A stretch of DNA of 63,242 nucleotides. Source: Phenylobacterium sp. (GTDB lineage Bacteria; Pseudomonadota; Alphaproteobacteria; Caulobacterales; Caulobacteraceae). Positions 20,886 to 28,717 of the stretch are shown in pieces (the first letter of the stretch is position 1; each line of letters starts with the position of its first letter). The DNA is taken from the NCBI RefSeq assembly GCF_030693625.1, contig NZ_JAUYAF010000085.1, positions 1 through 63,242 of the forward strand, written 5' to 3'. Both the position numbers and the translations under genes were made by a program. The notes beneath the pieces are model-generated. The model saw only the letters and a program-made list of their open reading frames with translations. It searched no databases and was not told the DNA's origin.

Positions 20886-21737
20886 TCAGGCCGCGGCCCG
20901 CGTCGCCGCGAAGAGCGTGTTGAGGTCCGGGCCGGAGATTTCGCCGTCGGTGAAGGCGACGCTGCCGGAGTCCCGCAGCAGTTCGGCCGAGCGCCTCACA
21001 AAGCCCAGGGCCGCGCGCGCCAGGGACCCGCCGACGCTGATCCGCCGCACGCCGGCCGCCAGCAGTTCGTGAGCGTTGCCTGACGATCCGCCGAGACCCA
21101 GGACCAGATTCACCGGGCCCGCGATTTCCCGCACCAGGGTTCGGGCCGTCGGCAGGTCGGTCACGCCCGGTAGGAAGACGCAGTCCGCCCCCGCCTCAAG
21201 GTACAGGTTGGCGCGGCGGATGGAGGCGGCGAGCGGGTCGCCTTCGCCCACCAGCCAGGCGTCGGTGCGGGCGTTGATCACCAGGTCGGCGCCGTGCGCC
21301 ATCAGCGCCTGCCGTGCGCCGGCGATCCGTTCGGCGGCCAAGGTGGGTTCGTAGAGCTGTTCCTGCGCGGTGGGCTTGTCCTCAATGTTGCAGCCGGCCA
21401 GGCCGACCTCGACAGCCTGAAGCACGCAGTTGGCGACATCTTCCGGGGCATCCCCATAGCCGGCCTCCAGGTCGCCGCTCACCGGCAGGGCGACGGCCTG
21501 CACAATCTGTGAGCATCGCCCGAACATCTCCTCGCGGCTGACAGCGAGGCGCGGGTCGCTGACCCGGTAGTCCTGCTTGCCCAGGGAGAAGGCGATCCCG
21601 GCGCTGGTGGTCCCGATGGCTGGAAACCCCGCCGCCGCCAGGATCAGGGCGCTGCCGGCGTCCCAGGCGTTGGGCATAATGAAGCCGGAGGTGTGCAGGT
21701 TTCTGAAGGAATGGGCCGCCTGCTGTTGTCGGGTCAT
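20886..21737 (-). CDS. Isocitrate lyase / PEP mutase superfamily enzyme
   Basis: A 283-residue TIM-barrel enzyme of the isocitrate lyase/phosphoenolpyruvate mutase superfamily (carbon-carbon or carbon-phosphorus lyase). Seen: FIMPNAWDAGSA at the start, a substrate loop around GKQDYRVS, the metal-binding VSGDLEAGYGDAPEDV, CNIEDKP and INARTDAWL. The lyase KKCGH motif is absent, so it is not a true isocitrate lyase; oxaloacetate decarboxylase-like activity is possible. The start is the ATG preceded by AGAGG on the minus strand. Divergent from a LysR regulator, which probably controls it. Confidence 0.82.
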   Translation of the reverse strand: MTRQQQAAHSFRNLHTSGFIMPNAWDAGSALILAAAGFPAIGTTSAGIAFSLGKQDYRVSDPRLAVSREEMFGRCSQIVQAVALPVSGDLEAGYGDAPEDVANCVLQAVEVGLAGCNIEDKPTAQEQLYEPTLAAERIAGARQALMAHGADLVINARTDAWLVGEGDPLAASIRRANLYLEAGADCVFLPGVTDLPTARTLVREIAGPVNLVLGLGGSSGNAHELLAAGVRRISVGGSLARAALGFVRRSAELLRDSGSVAFTDGEISGPDLNTLFAATRAAA

Positions 21738-21799
21738 GAGAGCCTCTTTGATGGAGCGGGCGTCTGGCGTAGCTGGACAGGGGGCATCCGCCAAATGCA

Positions 21800-21816
21800 T
21801 ATAACTGGTCGGTATA
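21800..21816. promoter_or_regulatory. Dyad, likely LysR-type operator
   Basis: TATAACTGGTCGGTATA has symmetrical TATA ends and contains T-N11-A (21802 to 21814), the LysR-family core, in the 92-base divergent gap between the PEP-mutase-like gene and the LysR gene. Expected to serve both. Confidence 0.45.
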
Positions 21817-21829
21817 ATCAGGAATTTGC

Positions 21830-22717
21830 ATGGATACTGAGGCGCTGCGCACCTTCGTCATGATCGCGCGGACCGGCGGGTTTTCCGGGGCGGCCGAGCG
21901 GATGGGGCGGTCGCAGCCGGCGATCAGCCGGCGGATCGCGCTGTTGGAGGCGGAGCTCGGCATGCCGGTGTTCGAGCGCCTGCCGGGCGGCGTGGCCCTC
22001 AGCCAGGCGGGCGAGGCTCTGTTGCCCCATGCCGAGCGGGTGCTGGCCGCGCTGGAGGACGCCTCGAGCGCCATGCGAGTGCTGCAGGTCGGCGAGGGCG
22101 GGCCGATATCGGTGGCCGTGGTGGGCACCCTGGCCGGCGCCGATCTCGCCCAGGCCCTGAAGCGGTTCGCCGAGCAATTCCCGAACGTGGCCCTGACCCT
22201 GCGCACCGCCACCAGCGTCCAGGTCAGCGACCTGGTGCGGCGCGGCGAGGCGACGCTGGGCCTGCGCTACTTCGAGGACCCGTCACCCGACCTGGAGAAC
22301 CGGGCCTGCGCGTCCGAGGCCCTGGTTGTGGTCTGCGCGCCCGAGCACCCGCTGGCGCAGCAGAAGGTCGCCAGCCTGCGCGATCTGAAAGACGAGCCCT
22401 GGCTCGGCTTCCCGCCACCGGAGGGCCGGGACGAGCGGTGGTCGGGGATGCTGTCAGCCCAGTTCCTGATCCGAGGTGTGGCGGAGGTCCCGTTCACAGC
22501 CGTGGACAGCCTGACGGCGCAGAAGCGCCTGGTGGAGGCGGGTTTCGGACTGGCGCTCATGCCGGTCAGCGCCGTGGCCGAGGAACGCGCCGCGGGAAGC
22601 CTGGCCGCTATCGCGGTCGTCGACCTGGCGGTCTCCAATCCTGTCAGCCTGATCACCCGCAAGGGCGGCTATGTCAGCCCCGCGGCCCAGGCCCTGATCG
22701 AGGCTCTGACCGCCTAG
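21830..22717 (+). CDS. LysR-family transcriptional regulator
   Basis: A 295-residue regulator: winged-helix N-terminus ([20 protein letters not shown] then [17 protein letters not shown], about residues 7-47) and a periplasmic-binding-like effector domain ([21 protein letters not shown]; effector Val/Ser pocket not identifiable). It faces the PEP-mutase-like gene across 92 bases and so is the probable regulator of that gene and itself. Its stop shares CTAG with the carA stop; the two genes converge without spacer. Confidence 0.9.
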   Translation: MDTEALRTFVMIARTGGFSGAAERMGRSQPAISRRIALLEAELGMPVFERLPGGVALSQAGEALLPHAERVLAALEDASSAMRVLQVGEGGPISVAVVGTLAGADLAQALKRFAEQFPNVALTLRTATSVQVSDLVRRGEATLGLRYFEDPSPDLENRACASEALVVVCAPEHPLAQQKVASLRDLKDEPWLGFPPPEGRDERWSGMLSAQFLIRGVAEVPFTAVDSLTAQKRLVEAGFGLALMPVSAVAEERAAGSLAAIAVVDLAVSNPVSLITRKGGYVSPAAQALIEALTA

Positions 22718-23901
22718 GCCTTCCGAGCGTCCATCAGGCCCGCGAACCGTTCGAACAGGTAGAGGCTGTCGGTCGGGCCCGGCGAAGCCTCGGGGTGGTG
22801 CTGCACCGAGAAGACCGGGCGGCCTTCCAGCTGCAGGCCGGCGTTGGTGCCGTCGAAGAGCGAGACGTGGCTCTCCTTCACCGGGGCCGGCAGGCTGTCG
22901 CGGTCGACGGTGAAGCCGTGGTTCATGGAGACGATCTCCACCTTGCCGGTGGTGAGGTCCTTTACCGGATGGTTCGCGCCATGGTGGCCCTGTTCCATCT
23001 TCACGGTCTGGGCGCCGAGGGCGAGCGCCATCATCTGGTGGCCCAGGCAGATGCCGAACACCGGGGTGCCGCTGTCCACCAGCTTGCGAATCTCCGGCAC
23101 GGCGTAGACGCCGGTGGCCGCGGGGTCGCCGGGGCCGTTGGAGAGCAGGACGCCGTCCGGCTTGCGAGCCAGCACCTCCTCGGCGGTGGTGGAGGCGGGC
23201 ACCACGGTGACCCGGGCGCCGATGGAGACCAGCGAGCGCAGGATGTTGCGCTTCACACCGTAATCCATGACCACGACGTCGTACTTCGGCGTCTCGGCGG
23301 CCTTGGCGTACCCCTCGGGCCAGGAATAGAGCCCTTCCTCATAGACGAAGGGCTGGAGGCAGGAGGCGTCCTTGGCCAGGTCCAGGCCCTCGATGCCACC
23401 CCACTCGCGGGCCTTGGCGCGCAGGGCGTCGAGGTCGAACTTGCCGTCAGGCGCGTTGGCGATGACGCCGTTGGGCATACCCTTCTCGCGGATCGCCAGG
23501 GTCAGGGCCCGAGTGTCGATGCCGGCCAGGCCGACAACCCCGCGCCGCTTCATCCAGCCGTCCAGGTCGCTGTCGGCGCGCCAGTTGGCCGGGGCGGTCG
23601 GCACGTCGCGGAAGATCGCGCCGCGCGCCGCGGTTTCGGCGCTGCCCGACATCTGCTCGATGTCTTCGACGTTGGTTCCGACATTGCCCATGTGCGGGAA
23701 GGTGAAGGCCACGATCTGGGCCATGTAGGAAGGGTCCGTCAGGATTTCCTGGTAGCCGGTCATGGCGGTGTTGAAGCAGACTTCGCCCACCACGTCGCCA
23801 GCCGCGCCGACCCCGATACCCTGGAAGACAGTCCCATCGGCGAGGACGAGAACCCCGGTGACGCCAGGCAGCAGCTCGCTCATGTTCCGGGTTTCCATCA
23901 T
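22714..23901 (-). CDS. carA: Carbamoyl-phosphate synthase small subunit
   Basis: Glutamine amidotransferase subunit that hydrolyses glutamine and channels ammonia to CarB. Up to 395 residues: N-terminal CPSase small domain ([30 protein letters not shown]), then a class I glutaminase with the nucleophile in [10 protein letters not shown] and the His/Glu pair in [11 protein letters not shown]. Three in-frame ATGs occur (23901, 23898, 23883). None has a strong ribosome site, so the true start may be 23883. carB is on the same strand but 6.2 kb downstream. Confidence 0.96.
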   Translation of the reverse strand: MMETRNMSELLPGVTGVLVLADGTVFQGIGVGAAGDVVGEVCFNTAMTGYQEILTDPSYMAQIVAFTFPHMGNVGTNVEDIEQMSGSAETAARGAIFRDVPTAPANWRADSDLDGWMKRRGVVGLAGIDTRALTLAIREKGMPNGVIANAPDGKFDLDALRAKAREWGGIEGLDLAKDASCLQPFVYEEGLYSWPEGYAKAAETPKYDVVVMDYGVKRNILRSLVSIGARVTVVPASTTAEEVLARKPDGVLLSNGPGDPAATGVYAVPEIRKLVDSGTPVFGICLGHQMMALALGAQTVKMEQGHHGANHPVKDLTTGKVEIVSMNHGFTVDRDSLPAPVKESHVSLFDGTNAGLQLEGRPVFSVQHHPEASPGPTDSLYLFERFAGLMDARKA

Positions 23902-24097
23902 CTTGTCGCAAGGGGTGGGCGTCCCCGGCTCATAGCATGTGCGCCGGGTAAACGGGCGCGTAGGTAGTCAGTCCCGCCCCACGGGTCAATCTGATCCTCC
24001 AGCGCAGGTTCGGAGGTCTGGCGGAAAACGAGGGAAGCTTGTCATTTCCGCCGCGCGGCGCAGGTGGCAGCATGACGCCACACTTCAGGAGGCCTCG

Positions 24098-24343
24098 ATG
24101 CTCGCCCTGCGTCCCAACTGCGAATGCTGTGACCGTGACCTGCCCGCCGACAGCGCCGAGGCCCGCATCTGCACTTTCGAATGCACCTTCTGCGCCGACT
24201 GTGTGGACAACCGGCTCGGCGGCGCCTGTCCCAACTGTGGCGGGAACTTCAGTCCGCGCCCGATCCGGCCGGCGGCGTTGCTGCTGAAGTATCCGGCGTC
24301 GGCCGAGCGGGTGGTGGGCAAGCACGCGGGGTGCGGAGCCTGA
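24098..24343 (+). CDS. DUF1272 zinc-ribbon-like protein
   Basis: An 81-residue cysteine-rich protein: eight Cys in the first 50 residues (CECC, then CTFECTFCADC and CPNCGG), as in the DUF1272 family, whose function is unknown. The Cys pairs suggest a double zinc-binding knuckle. The ATG at 24098 is preceded by a perfect AGGAGG (24087-24092). Monocistronic; the neighbours (carA divergent, a hypothetical downstream) give no hint. Confidence 0.8.
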   Translation: MLALRPNCECCDRDLPADSAEARICTFECTFCADCVDNRLGGACPNCGGNFSPRPIRPAALLLKYPASAERVVGKHAGCGA

Positions 24344-24436
24344 CCGTGTCCTCGCAGAGGTCACCGCCAGGCCGCGCTCTTGGCCCGCCGGTGGAACAGG
24401 GTGGCTTGGGCGCGCCGGGCGGGCTAACTCCCCGGC

Positions 24437-24766
24437 ATGCCCCGCACCAAGCAACCTTCCGAGTTTGAGATCGACGTCGATGGGGAGACCTATGTCTGGC
24501 GGTTCCACCGCCGGCCTCAGTGGTCTGGCCCCGCCGCGGAATGGCGCGGCAAGGTGGTGGCGGTGCGCCACAGGGACGGCCAGCGCGAGGCCATGCTGGA
24601 ATTTCCGCCGGGCCCACCGCCCCGGCACGGGGCCCCGCAGCCGCAGGCCTCGTTGATCGCGCCGGAACTGGTGGCCAAGGCCATCGCCTCGGCGATCGCG
24701 GCGGGATGGGATCCGCAGTCGCGCGGGAAGACCGTCGCCATCGTGGTGGATGCAGACGGCGGCTGA
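24437..24766 (+). CDS. Hypothetical protein, 109 residues
   Basis: Not recognised. It has a beta-rich first half (FEIDVDGETYVWRFHRRPQW) that reads like a small beta-sheet with several Trp, a proline-rich linker (PPGPPPRHGAPQPQ, about residues 57-70), then a helix (LIAPELVAKAIASAIAAG) and a strand (TVAIVVDADGG). No signal peptide or membrane helix. The codon pattern and clear start ATG support it as real; 93 bases separate it from the DUF1272 gene. Confidence 0.6.
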   Translation: MPRTKQPSEFEIDVDGETYVWRFHRRPQWSGPAAEWRGKVVAVRHRDGQREAMLEFPPGPPPRHGAPQPQASLIAPELVAKAIASAIAAGWDPQSRGKTVAIVVDADGG

Positions 24767-24794
24767 GGCGCAACTTCAGCGCCCTTCGCGCCGC

Positions 24795-25928
24795 CTAGTC
24801 CAGCACCCCCGAGATCGCCTCGAACAGCTCCTCGGCCCGCAGGGGCTTGCCGATGTGGCGGTCCGCGCCTGCGGCGGCCGAGGCCTCAACGTCGGTGGTC
24901 GAGGTGTTGGCGCTGATGACGATGATGGGCGCCCGCGGCAGGCCGGCGCCCTCGGCCCGGCGGATGGCGCGGATGGCTTCCAGCCCGTCCATGACGGGCA
25001 TGCGCAGGTCCATGAGCACCACGTCAAAGGTCCCGGCGCGCCAGGCGTCCACGGCCTCCTGACCGTTCTCGACGCTGATCACCTCGGCCCCGGCGGCGGC
25101 CAGCATCAACTCCACCACCTTGCGGTTGGTGGGATTGTCGTCGGCGGCCAGCACGCGGAGAGGTGGCACGTCGGAGGGCGCGACGACGCCCGCCGGGGCG
25201 GCATCAGCGGCGCGCGCCCGGTCCCCGTAGTCGAGGAGCCCGTTGACCAGGCCGTCCAGGTCCTGGGCCGATGTCATCATCTCGGCCAGAAGCCCCCGCT
25301 GGTCCTCGGTAAGGTCGGTGGCCGACAGGGCCCTGCCCAGGCCCAGCACGCCGTTCAGCGGGGTGCGCAGTTCATGGCTCATGTCGGCCACGAATTCTGT
25401 CTTGGCGCGGCTGGCGGCCTCGGCCCGGTGCAGGGCGTCCTCCAGGGCCTCGGCCTGCTGCTTCATGGCGGTGATGTCGACCCGCAGGCCGATGACCCCG
25501 CCGTCCGAAGTCCGCCGCTCCTCGATCATCAGCCAGCGGCCGTCGGCCAGCCTCTGCTCGTGCCGTTCGCCCGACGGGTTGGTGAGCTTGTCGAGGCGCG
25601 CAGCCAGCCACGCCTCCTCGCGGCCGATGGCGTCAGGATAGTCGCCGCGCGCCACGCCGGTCATCAGGGTGTCCGACAGCTTCGCCCCGGGCCGGAACAG
25701 GTCGGCGGAGCGGTGATACATCTCCGCATAGCGCTTGTTCCAGAGGATGTAGCGGCCTTCGGCGTCCAGGAAGACGACGCCCTCCGGCAACAGGTCGATG
25801 GCTTCGCGCAGGCGGTCCCGGGCGGTGGCGGCGTCAGCCTCGGCGGCGGCCACCGCATGGTGGCCCAGCCTGCGGCTCAGGCCGCGAAGCCGCCGTCCGA
25901 TCCAGCCGGAAATTCCAGCCACTGCCAT
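24795..25928 (-). CDS. PAS-DHp-REC signalling protein lacking the ATPase domain
   Basis: A 377-residue protein built like a hybrid histidine kinase but incomplete. PAS domain at about 42-152 (AIDLLPEGVVFLDAEGRYIL). DHp helix with FVADMSHELRTPLNG and phospho-accepting His185. Then, after only about 20 residues, a full REC domain with Asp263/Asp264, phospho-acceptor Asp307 in VVLMDLRMPVMDG and Lys361. The HATPase (CA) domain normally between DHp and REC is absent; the frame is continuous, with no sign of a frameshift. Without CA it cannot autophosphorylate, so it may pass phosphate between partners or be a sensor decoy. The partner is unknown. Confidence 0.85.
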   Translation of the reverse strand: MAVAGISGWIGRRLRGLSRRLGHHAVAAAEADAATARDRLREAIDLLPEGVVFLDAEGRYILWNKRYAEMYHRSADLFRPGAKLSDTLMTGVARGDYPDAIGREEAWLAARLDKLTNPSGERHEQRLADGRWLMIEERRTSDGGVIGLRVDITAMKQQAEALEDALHRAEAASRAKTEFVADMSHELRTPLNGVLGLGRALSATDLTEDQRGLLAEMMTSAQDLDGLVNGLLDYGDRARAADAAPAGVVAPSDVPPLRVLAADDNPTNRKVVELMLAAAGAEVISVENGQEAVDAWRAGTFDVVLMDLRMPVMDGLEAIRAIRRAEGAGLPRAPIIVISANTSTTDVEASAAAGADRHIGKPLRAEELFEAISGVLD

Positions 25929-26119
25929 GTAAACGCCCCGGGGGAGGAATCGATAAATGAACAGCGATCAGGTCAGCGGAAATTGGTTGCGAAAGTGCGA
26001 CCTTCGCCATCCCTGGTCGCAGCAGCCCGGAGGCGCCCGCCGGATAGGCAGACAACTGCGAGCGGCGCCTGAACCCTGACCGCCTTTCACTCCCGGGCCC
26101 AGGTGAGGTATCAGGCGCC

Positions 26120-26830
26120 ATGTCGATCACCACCCCCGCTGTCACCACCGTCGGCCTCGATGCCGATGACACCCTCTGGCACAACGAGACCCTTTTCCGC
26201 CTGACCCACGACCGGTTCGGCGCCCTGCTGGCCGACGTCGCCGATCCGGAGTTGATCGAGCAGCGGCTGGCCGAGGTGGAGCGGCGCAATCTGCGGCTCT
26301 ACGGCTATGGGGTGAAGGGCTTCACCCTCTCGATGATCGAGACCGCCATGGAGCTCTGCGGGGGCGAGGCGCCGTCCTCGGTGATCCGCGAGATTCTGGC
26401 CGCCGGTCGCGAGATGCTGAACGAGCCGGTGGAGCCCCTGCCTGGTGTCGAGCGCTGCCTGGCCGAGCTGTCTGAGCGATACCGCTTGGTGCTGATCACC
26501 AAGGGCGACCTGCTGCATCAGGAGCAGAAGCTGGCCGCCTCCGGCCTGGGCGACCTGTTCGCCGCCGTGGAGATCGTCAGCGAGAAGGACGCCGGCACCT
26601 ATGCCCGCGTCTTCGCCCGCCACGGCACCGGCGTGGCGCAGGCGGTCATGTGCGGCAACTCCATGCGCTCGGATATCCTGCCGGCCCTGGAGGCGGGCGC
26701 CTACGCCGCCCACGTGCCCTATCCCCTGACCTGGGCGCACGAGCTGGCCGACGCGCCGGCTGGCCATGACCGCTTCGTGGAGCTGGCCTCCATCAAGGAC
26801 CTGCCGGCCTGGATCGCGAAAGTCGTTTAG
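26120..26830 (+). CDS. HAD-superfamily hydrolase
   Basis: A 236-residue HAD phosphatase (YjjG-like). Motif I LDADDTLW with nucleophile Asp14 and acid/base Asp16, motif II LITKGD near residue 131, motif III Lys in EIVSEKDAG, and motif IV MCGNSMRSDILPALEAG. The cap domain is the helical insertion after motif I. Such enzymes dephosphorylate small molecules such as nucleotides; the substrate is not identifiable. Divergent from the PAS-DHp-REC gene and followed after 59 bases by an ECF41 operon. Confidence 0.87.
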   Translation: MSITTPAVTTVGLDADDTLWHNETLFRLTHDRFGALLADVADPELIEQRLAEVERRNLRLYGYGVKGFTLSMIETAMELCGGEAPSSVIREILAAGREMLNEPVEPLPGVERCLAELSERYRLVLITKGDLLHQEQKLAASGLGDLFAAVEIVSEKDAGTYARVFARHGTGVAQAVMCGNSMRSDILPALEAGAYAAHVPYPLTWAHELADAPAGHDRFVELASIKDLPAWIAKVV

Positions 26831-26835
26831 GCGGA

Positions 26836-26862
26836 TGTCACAGCCGCCCGGTCTCGCCCGTC
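26836..26862 (+). promoter_or_regulatory. ECF41 sigma-factor promoter
   Basis: TGTCACA at 26836-26842, then exactly 16 bases, then CGTC at 26859-26862. This is an exact match to the published ECF41 consensus TGTCACA-N16-CGTC. It is 28 bases upstream of the first ORF of an operon whose last gene encodes an ECF41 sigma factor, so it implies autoregulation. Confidence 0.87.
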
Positions 26863-26889
26863 CTTGGGGTGTTGATCGGGAGGGTTTCG

Positions 26890-27273
26890 ATGACACGCAT
26901 CATCGCCGTGGTTCTGGCCGTGATCCTGGGCGCCAACGCGCTGTTCCAACTGGCTGCGCCGCTCGCCTGGTATGACGCCGTGCCGGGCGTCCCCAGCACC
27001 GGCGCCTTCAATCCACACTTCGTCCGCGACATCGGGGCGGCCTATCTGGTGACGGCGATGGGCCTGGCCTGGTTCGCCTGGCGGCCTGTCCAGGGCTGGC
27101 CAGCCCTGGTCGCCGGCGCGGCGTTCCTCACCCTGCACAGCGCCATCCACCTGTTCGACGCCAGCTGCTCGGCCAGCCCCCTGGCCGATCTGATCCGCGA
27201 CTTCCCCGGGGTCTTCCTGCCAACCTTGGCGGCCGCCGGGATCGCCATCGTTCACAAGCCTGAGGAGATTTGA
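26890..27273 (+). CDS. Four-helix membrane protein, unknown
   Basis: A 127-residue inner-membrane protein with about four hydrophobic helices (TRIIAVVLAVILGANALFQL, then DIGAAYLVTAMGLAWFAW, GWPALVAGAAFLTLHSAIHL, LPTLAAAGIAIV). The ATG at 26890 has GGGAGGG upstream. Not a family I can name; a His at about residue 89 sits inside helix 3. It is the first gene of the ECF41-promoter operon and ends one base before the next ATG, so its expression depends on that promoter. Confidence 0.72.
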   Translation: MTRIIAVVLAVILGANALFQLAAPLAWYDAVPGVPSTGAFNPHFVRDIGAAYLVTAMGLAWFAWRPVQGWPALVAGAAFLTLHSAIHLFDASCSASPLADLIRDFPGVFLPTLAAAGIAIVHKPEEI

Positions 27274-27822
27274 ATGCTGCGCGCCCTGCTGAAAAGCCAG
27301 ATCGACAAGATGGAGCGCACCTGGGGCTATGACGCCGCCTACATGCGGGTCGTCCTGCGCGCCTCGCCCATGAGCTTCCTGAAGTTCGGCTTCGTCAGCC
27401 AGATGGTGGACCGCAAGGCCGCGCCTCCCGAGGCCCTGGCCGCCGCCGGCATCGTCGGGACCCTGGCCGAGGACTGCGGCCCCTGCACCCAGATCTCTGT
27501 GGACATGGCCGCCGCCGGGGGCGTCAAGCCCGCCATCCTGCGCGCCATATTGGCCGGCGACGAGGCGGCCATGGGCGAGACCACCGCGCTTGCCTGGCGC
27601 TTCGCCAAGGCCAGTCTTACCCGCGACATGGAAGCCGCCGATCCCTTGCGAGGCGACATCCTTCGGCGCTGGGGCGAGACGGGGCTGGTCGCCATCGGGC
27701 TCGCCCTGACGACGGCGCGGATGTATCCCACCCTGAAGTACGCCCTCGGCCACGGCCGCGCCTGCTCCCGCGTCACGGTGGCGGGCGAGGCCACGCCGGT
27801 CATGCACCTCCTGGCGGCCTGA
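27274..27822 (+). CDS. AhpD/carboxymuconolactone decarboxylase-like protein
   Basis: A 182-residue all-helical protein with a CxxC motif at Cys68-Cys71 (EDCGPCTQ) in the CMD/AhpD-like position, so redox activity is likely; the His that usually follows the CxxC by four residues is not seen (Ser75 there), which makes the exact chemistry uncertain. ECF41 sigma factors are known to associate with carboxymuconolactone decarboxylase-like, oxidoreductase and epimerase genes, and this gene directly precedes one, overlapping it by one base (TGATG). Confidence 0.78.
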   Translation: MLRALLKSQIDKMERTWGYDAAYMRVVLRASPMSFLKFGFVSQMVDRKAAPPEALAAAGIVGTLAEDCGPCTQISVDMAAAGGVKPAILRAILAGDEAAMGETTALAWRFAKASLTRDMEAADPLRGDILRRWGETGLVAIGLALTTARMYPTLKYALGHGRACSRVTVAGEATPVMHLLAA

Positions 27823-28676
27823 TGACCGACACCGACGCCTTCGAAGCCCAGCGCCCCCGGCTGACCCGCCTGGCCTACCGCATGCTGGGCTCGGTGGCGG
27901 AGGCGCAGGACGCCGTGCAGGACGCCTGGCTGCGCTGGAGGCGCGCCGGTGATGACATCGCCGACCCCGCCGCCTGGCTGGTGCGCACCACCACCCGTCT
28001 CTGCATCGACCGCATGCGGGCGGCCAAGAGCCAGCGCGACGCCTATCGCGGCCCCTGGCTGCCCGAGCCGCTGATCGAGGACCTGGCGACTGACCCGGTG
28101 GAGCGGGCGGAGGATGTGTCAGTGGCCTTTCTCCTGGCCCTGGAGCGATTGTCGCCCCTGGAGCGCGCGGTCTTCCTGCTGCACGACGTCTTCGAGGAGG
28201 ACTATGCGGAGGTCGCCGAGACGCTCGGAAAGAGCGAGCCCGCCGTGCGCCAGCTCGCCACCCGCGCCCGGGCCCATGTGAAGGAGACCCGGCCCCGTTT
28301 CACCGTCAGCCAGGAGGACGCGGCCAAACTGGCGGCCGCTTTCATGGTGGCCGCGGCGCAGGGCGACATGAGCGCCCTGTCGGCGATGCTGGCGCAGGAC
28401 GCGGTCATGGTCACCGACGGCGGCGGCAAGCGGAAAGCCGCCCTGCGCCCCCTGATTGGCCGCGAGGACATCGTACGCCTGATGGAAGGCCTGGCCTGGC
28501 GCGGCGCCGACGGTCAGCCGCTCAGCTTCCGGTCGGTGCGGATCAACGGCTATCCCGGCCTGATCATGGTCCGCGAGGACGGCCCGATGACCGTCGCCTT
28601 CCAGCCAGGGGAGGGCGGTAAGCTGGCGGGCATCTACATGGTCCGCAATCCTGACAAGTTGGGGCACGTCGGCTGA
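27822..28676 (+). CDS. ECF41 sigma factor with SnoaL-like C-terminus
   Basis: A 284-residue ECF41-group sigma factor: sigma regions 2 and 4 in the first 160 residues (AQDAVQDAWLRW; YAEVAETLGKSEPAVRQLATRAR), the linker motif WLPEP at 79-83, then a C-terminal SnoaL-like extension with DGGGK at 199-203 and NPDKL at 276-280. These three motifs are hallmarks of ECF41, whose C-terminal extension acts as a built-in anti-sigma or effector switch. It closes the operon at 26890, whose promoter matches the ECF41 consensus, so it should regulate its own expression. Confidence 0.92.
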   Translation: MTDTDAFEAQRPRLTRLAYRMLGSVAEAQDAVQDAWLRWRRAGDDIADPAAWLVRTTTRLCIDRMRAAKSQRDAYRGPWLPEPLIEDLATDPVERAEDVSVAFLLALERLSPLERAVFLLHDVFEEDYAEVAETLGKSEPAVRQLATRARAHVKETRPRFTVSQEDAAKLAAAFMVAAAQGDMSALSAMLAQDAVMVTDGGGKRKAALRPLIGREDIVRLMEGLAWRGADGQPLSFRSVRINGYPGLIMVREDGPMTVAFQPGEGGKLAGIYMVRNPDKLGHVG

Positions 28677-28717
28677 GACAGACTGTCGGATTGGTCGCCG
28701 GCCTCGTATGATGGCGC

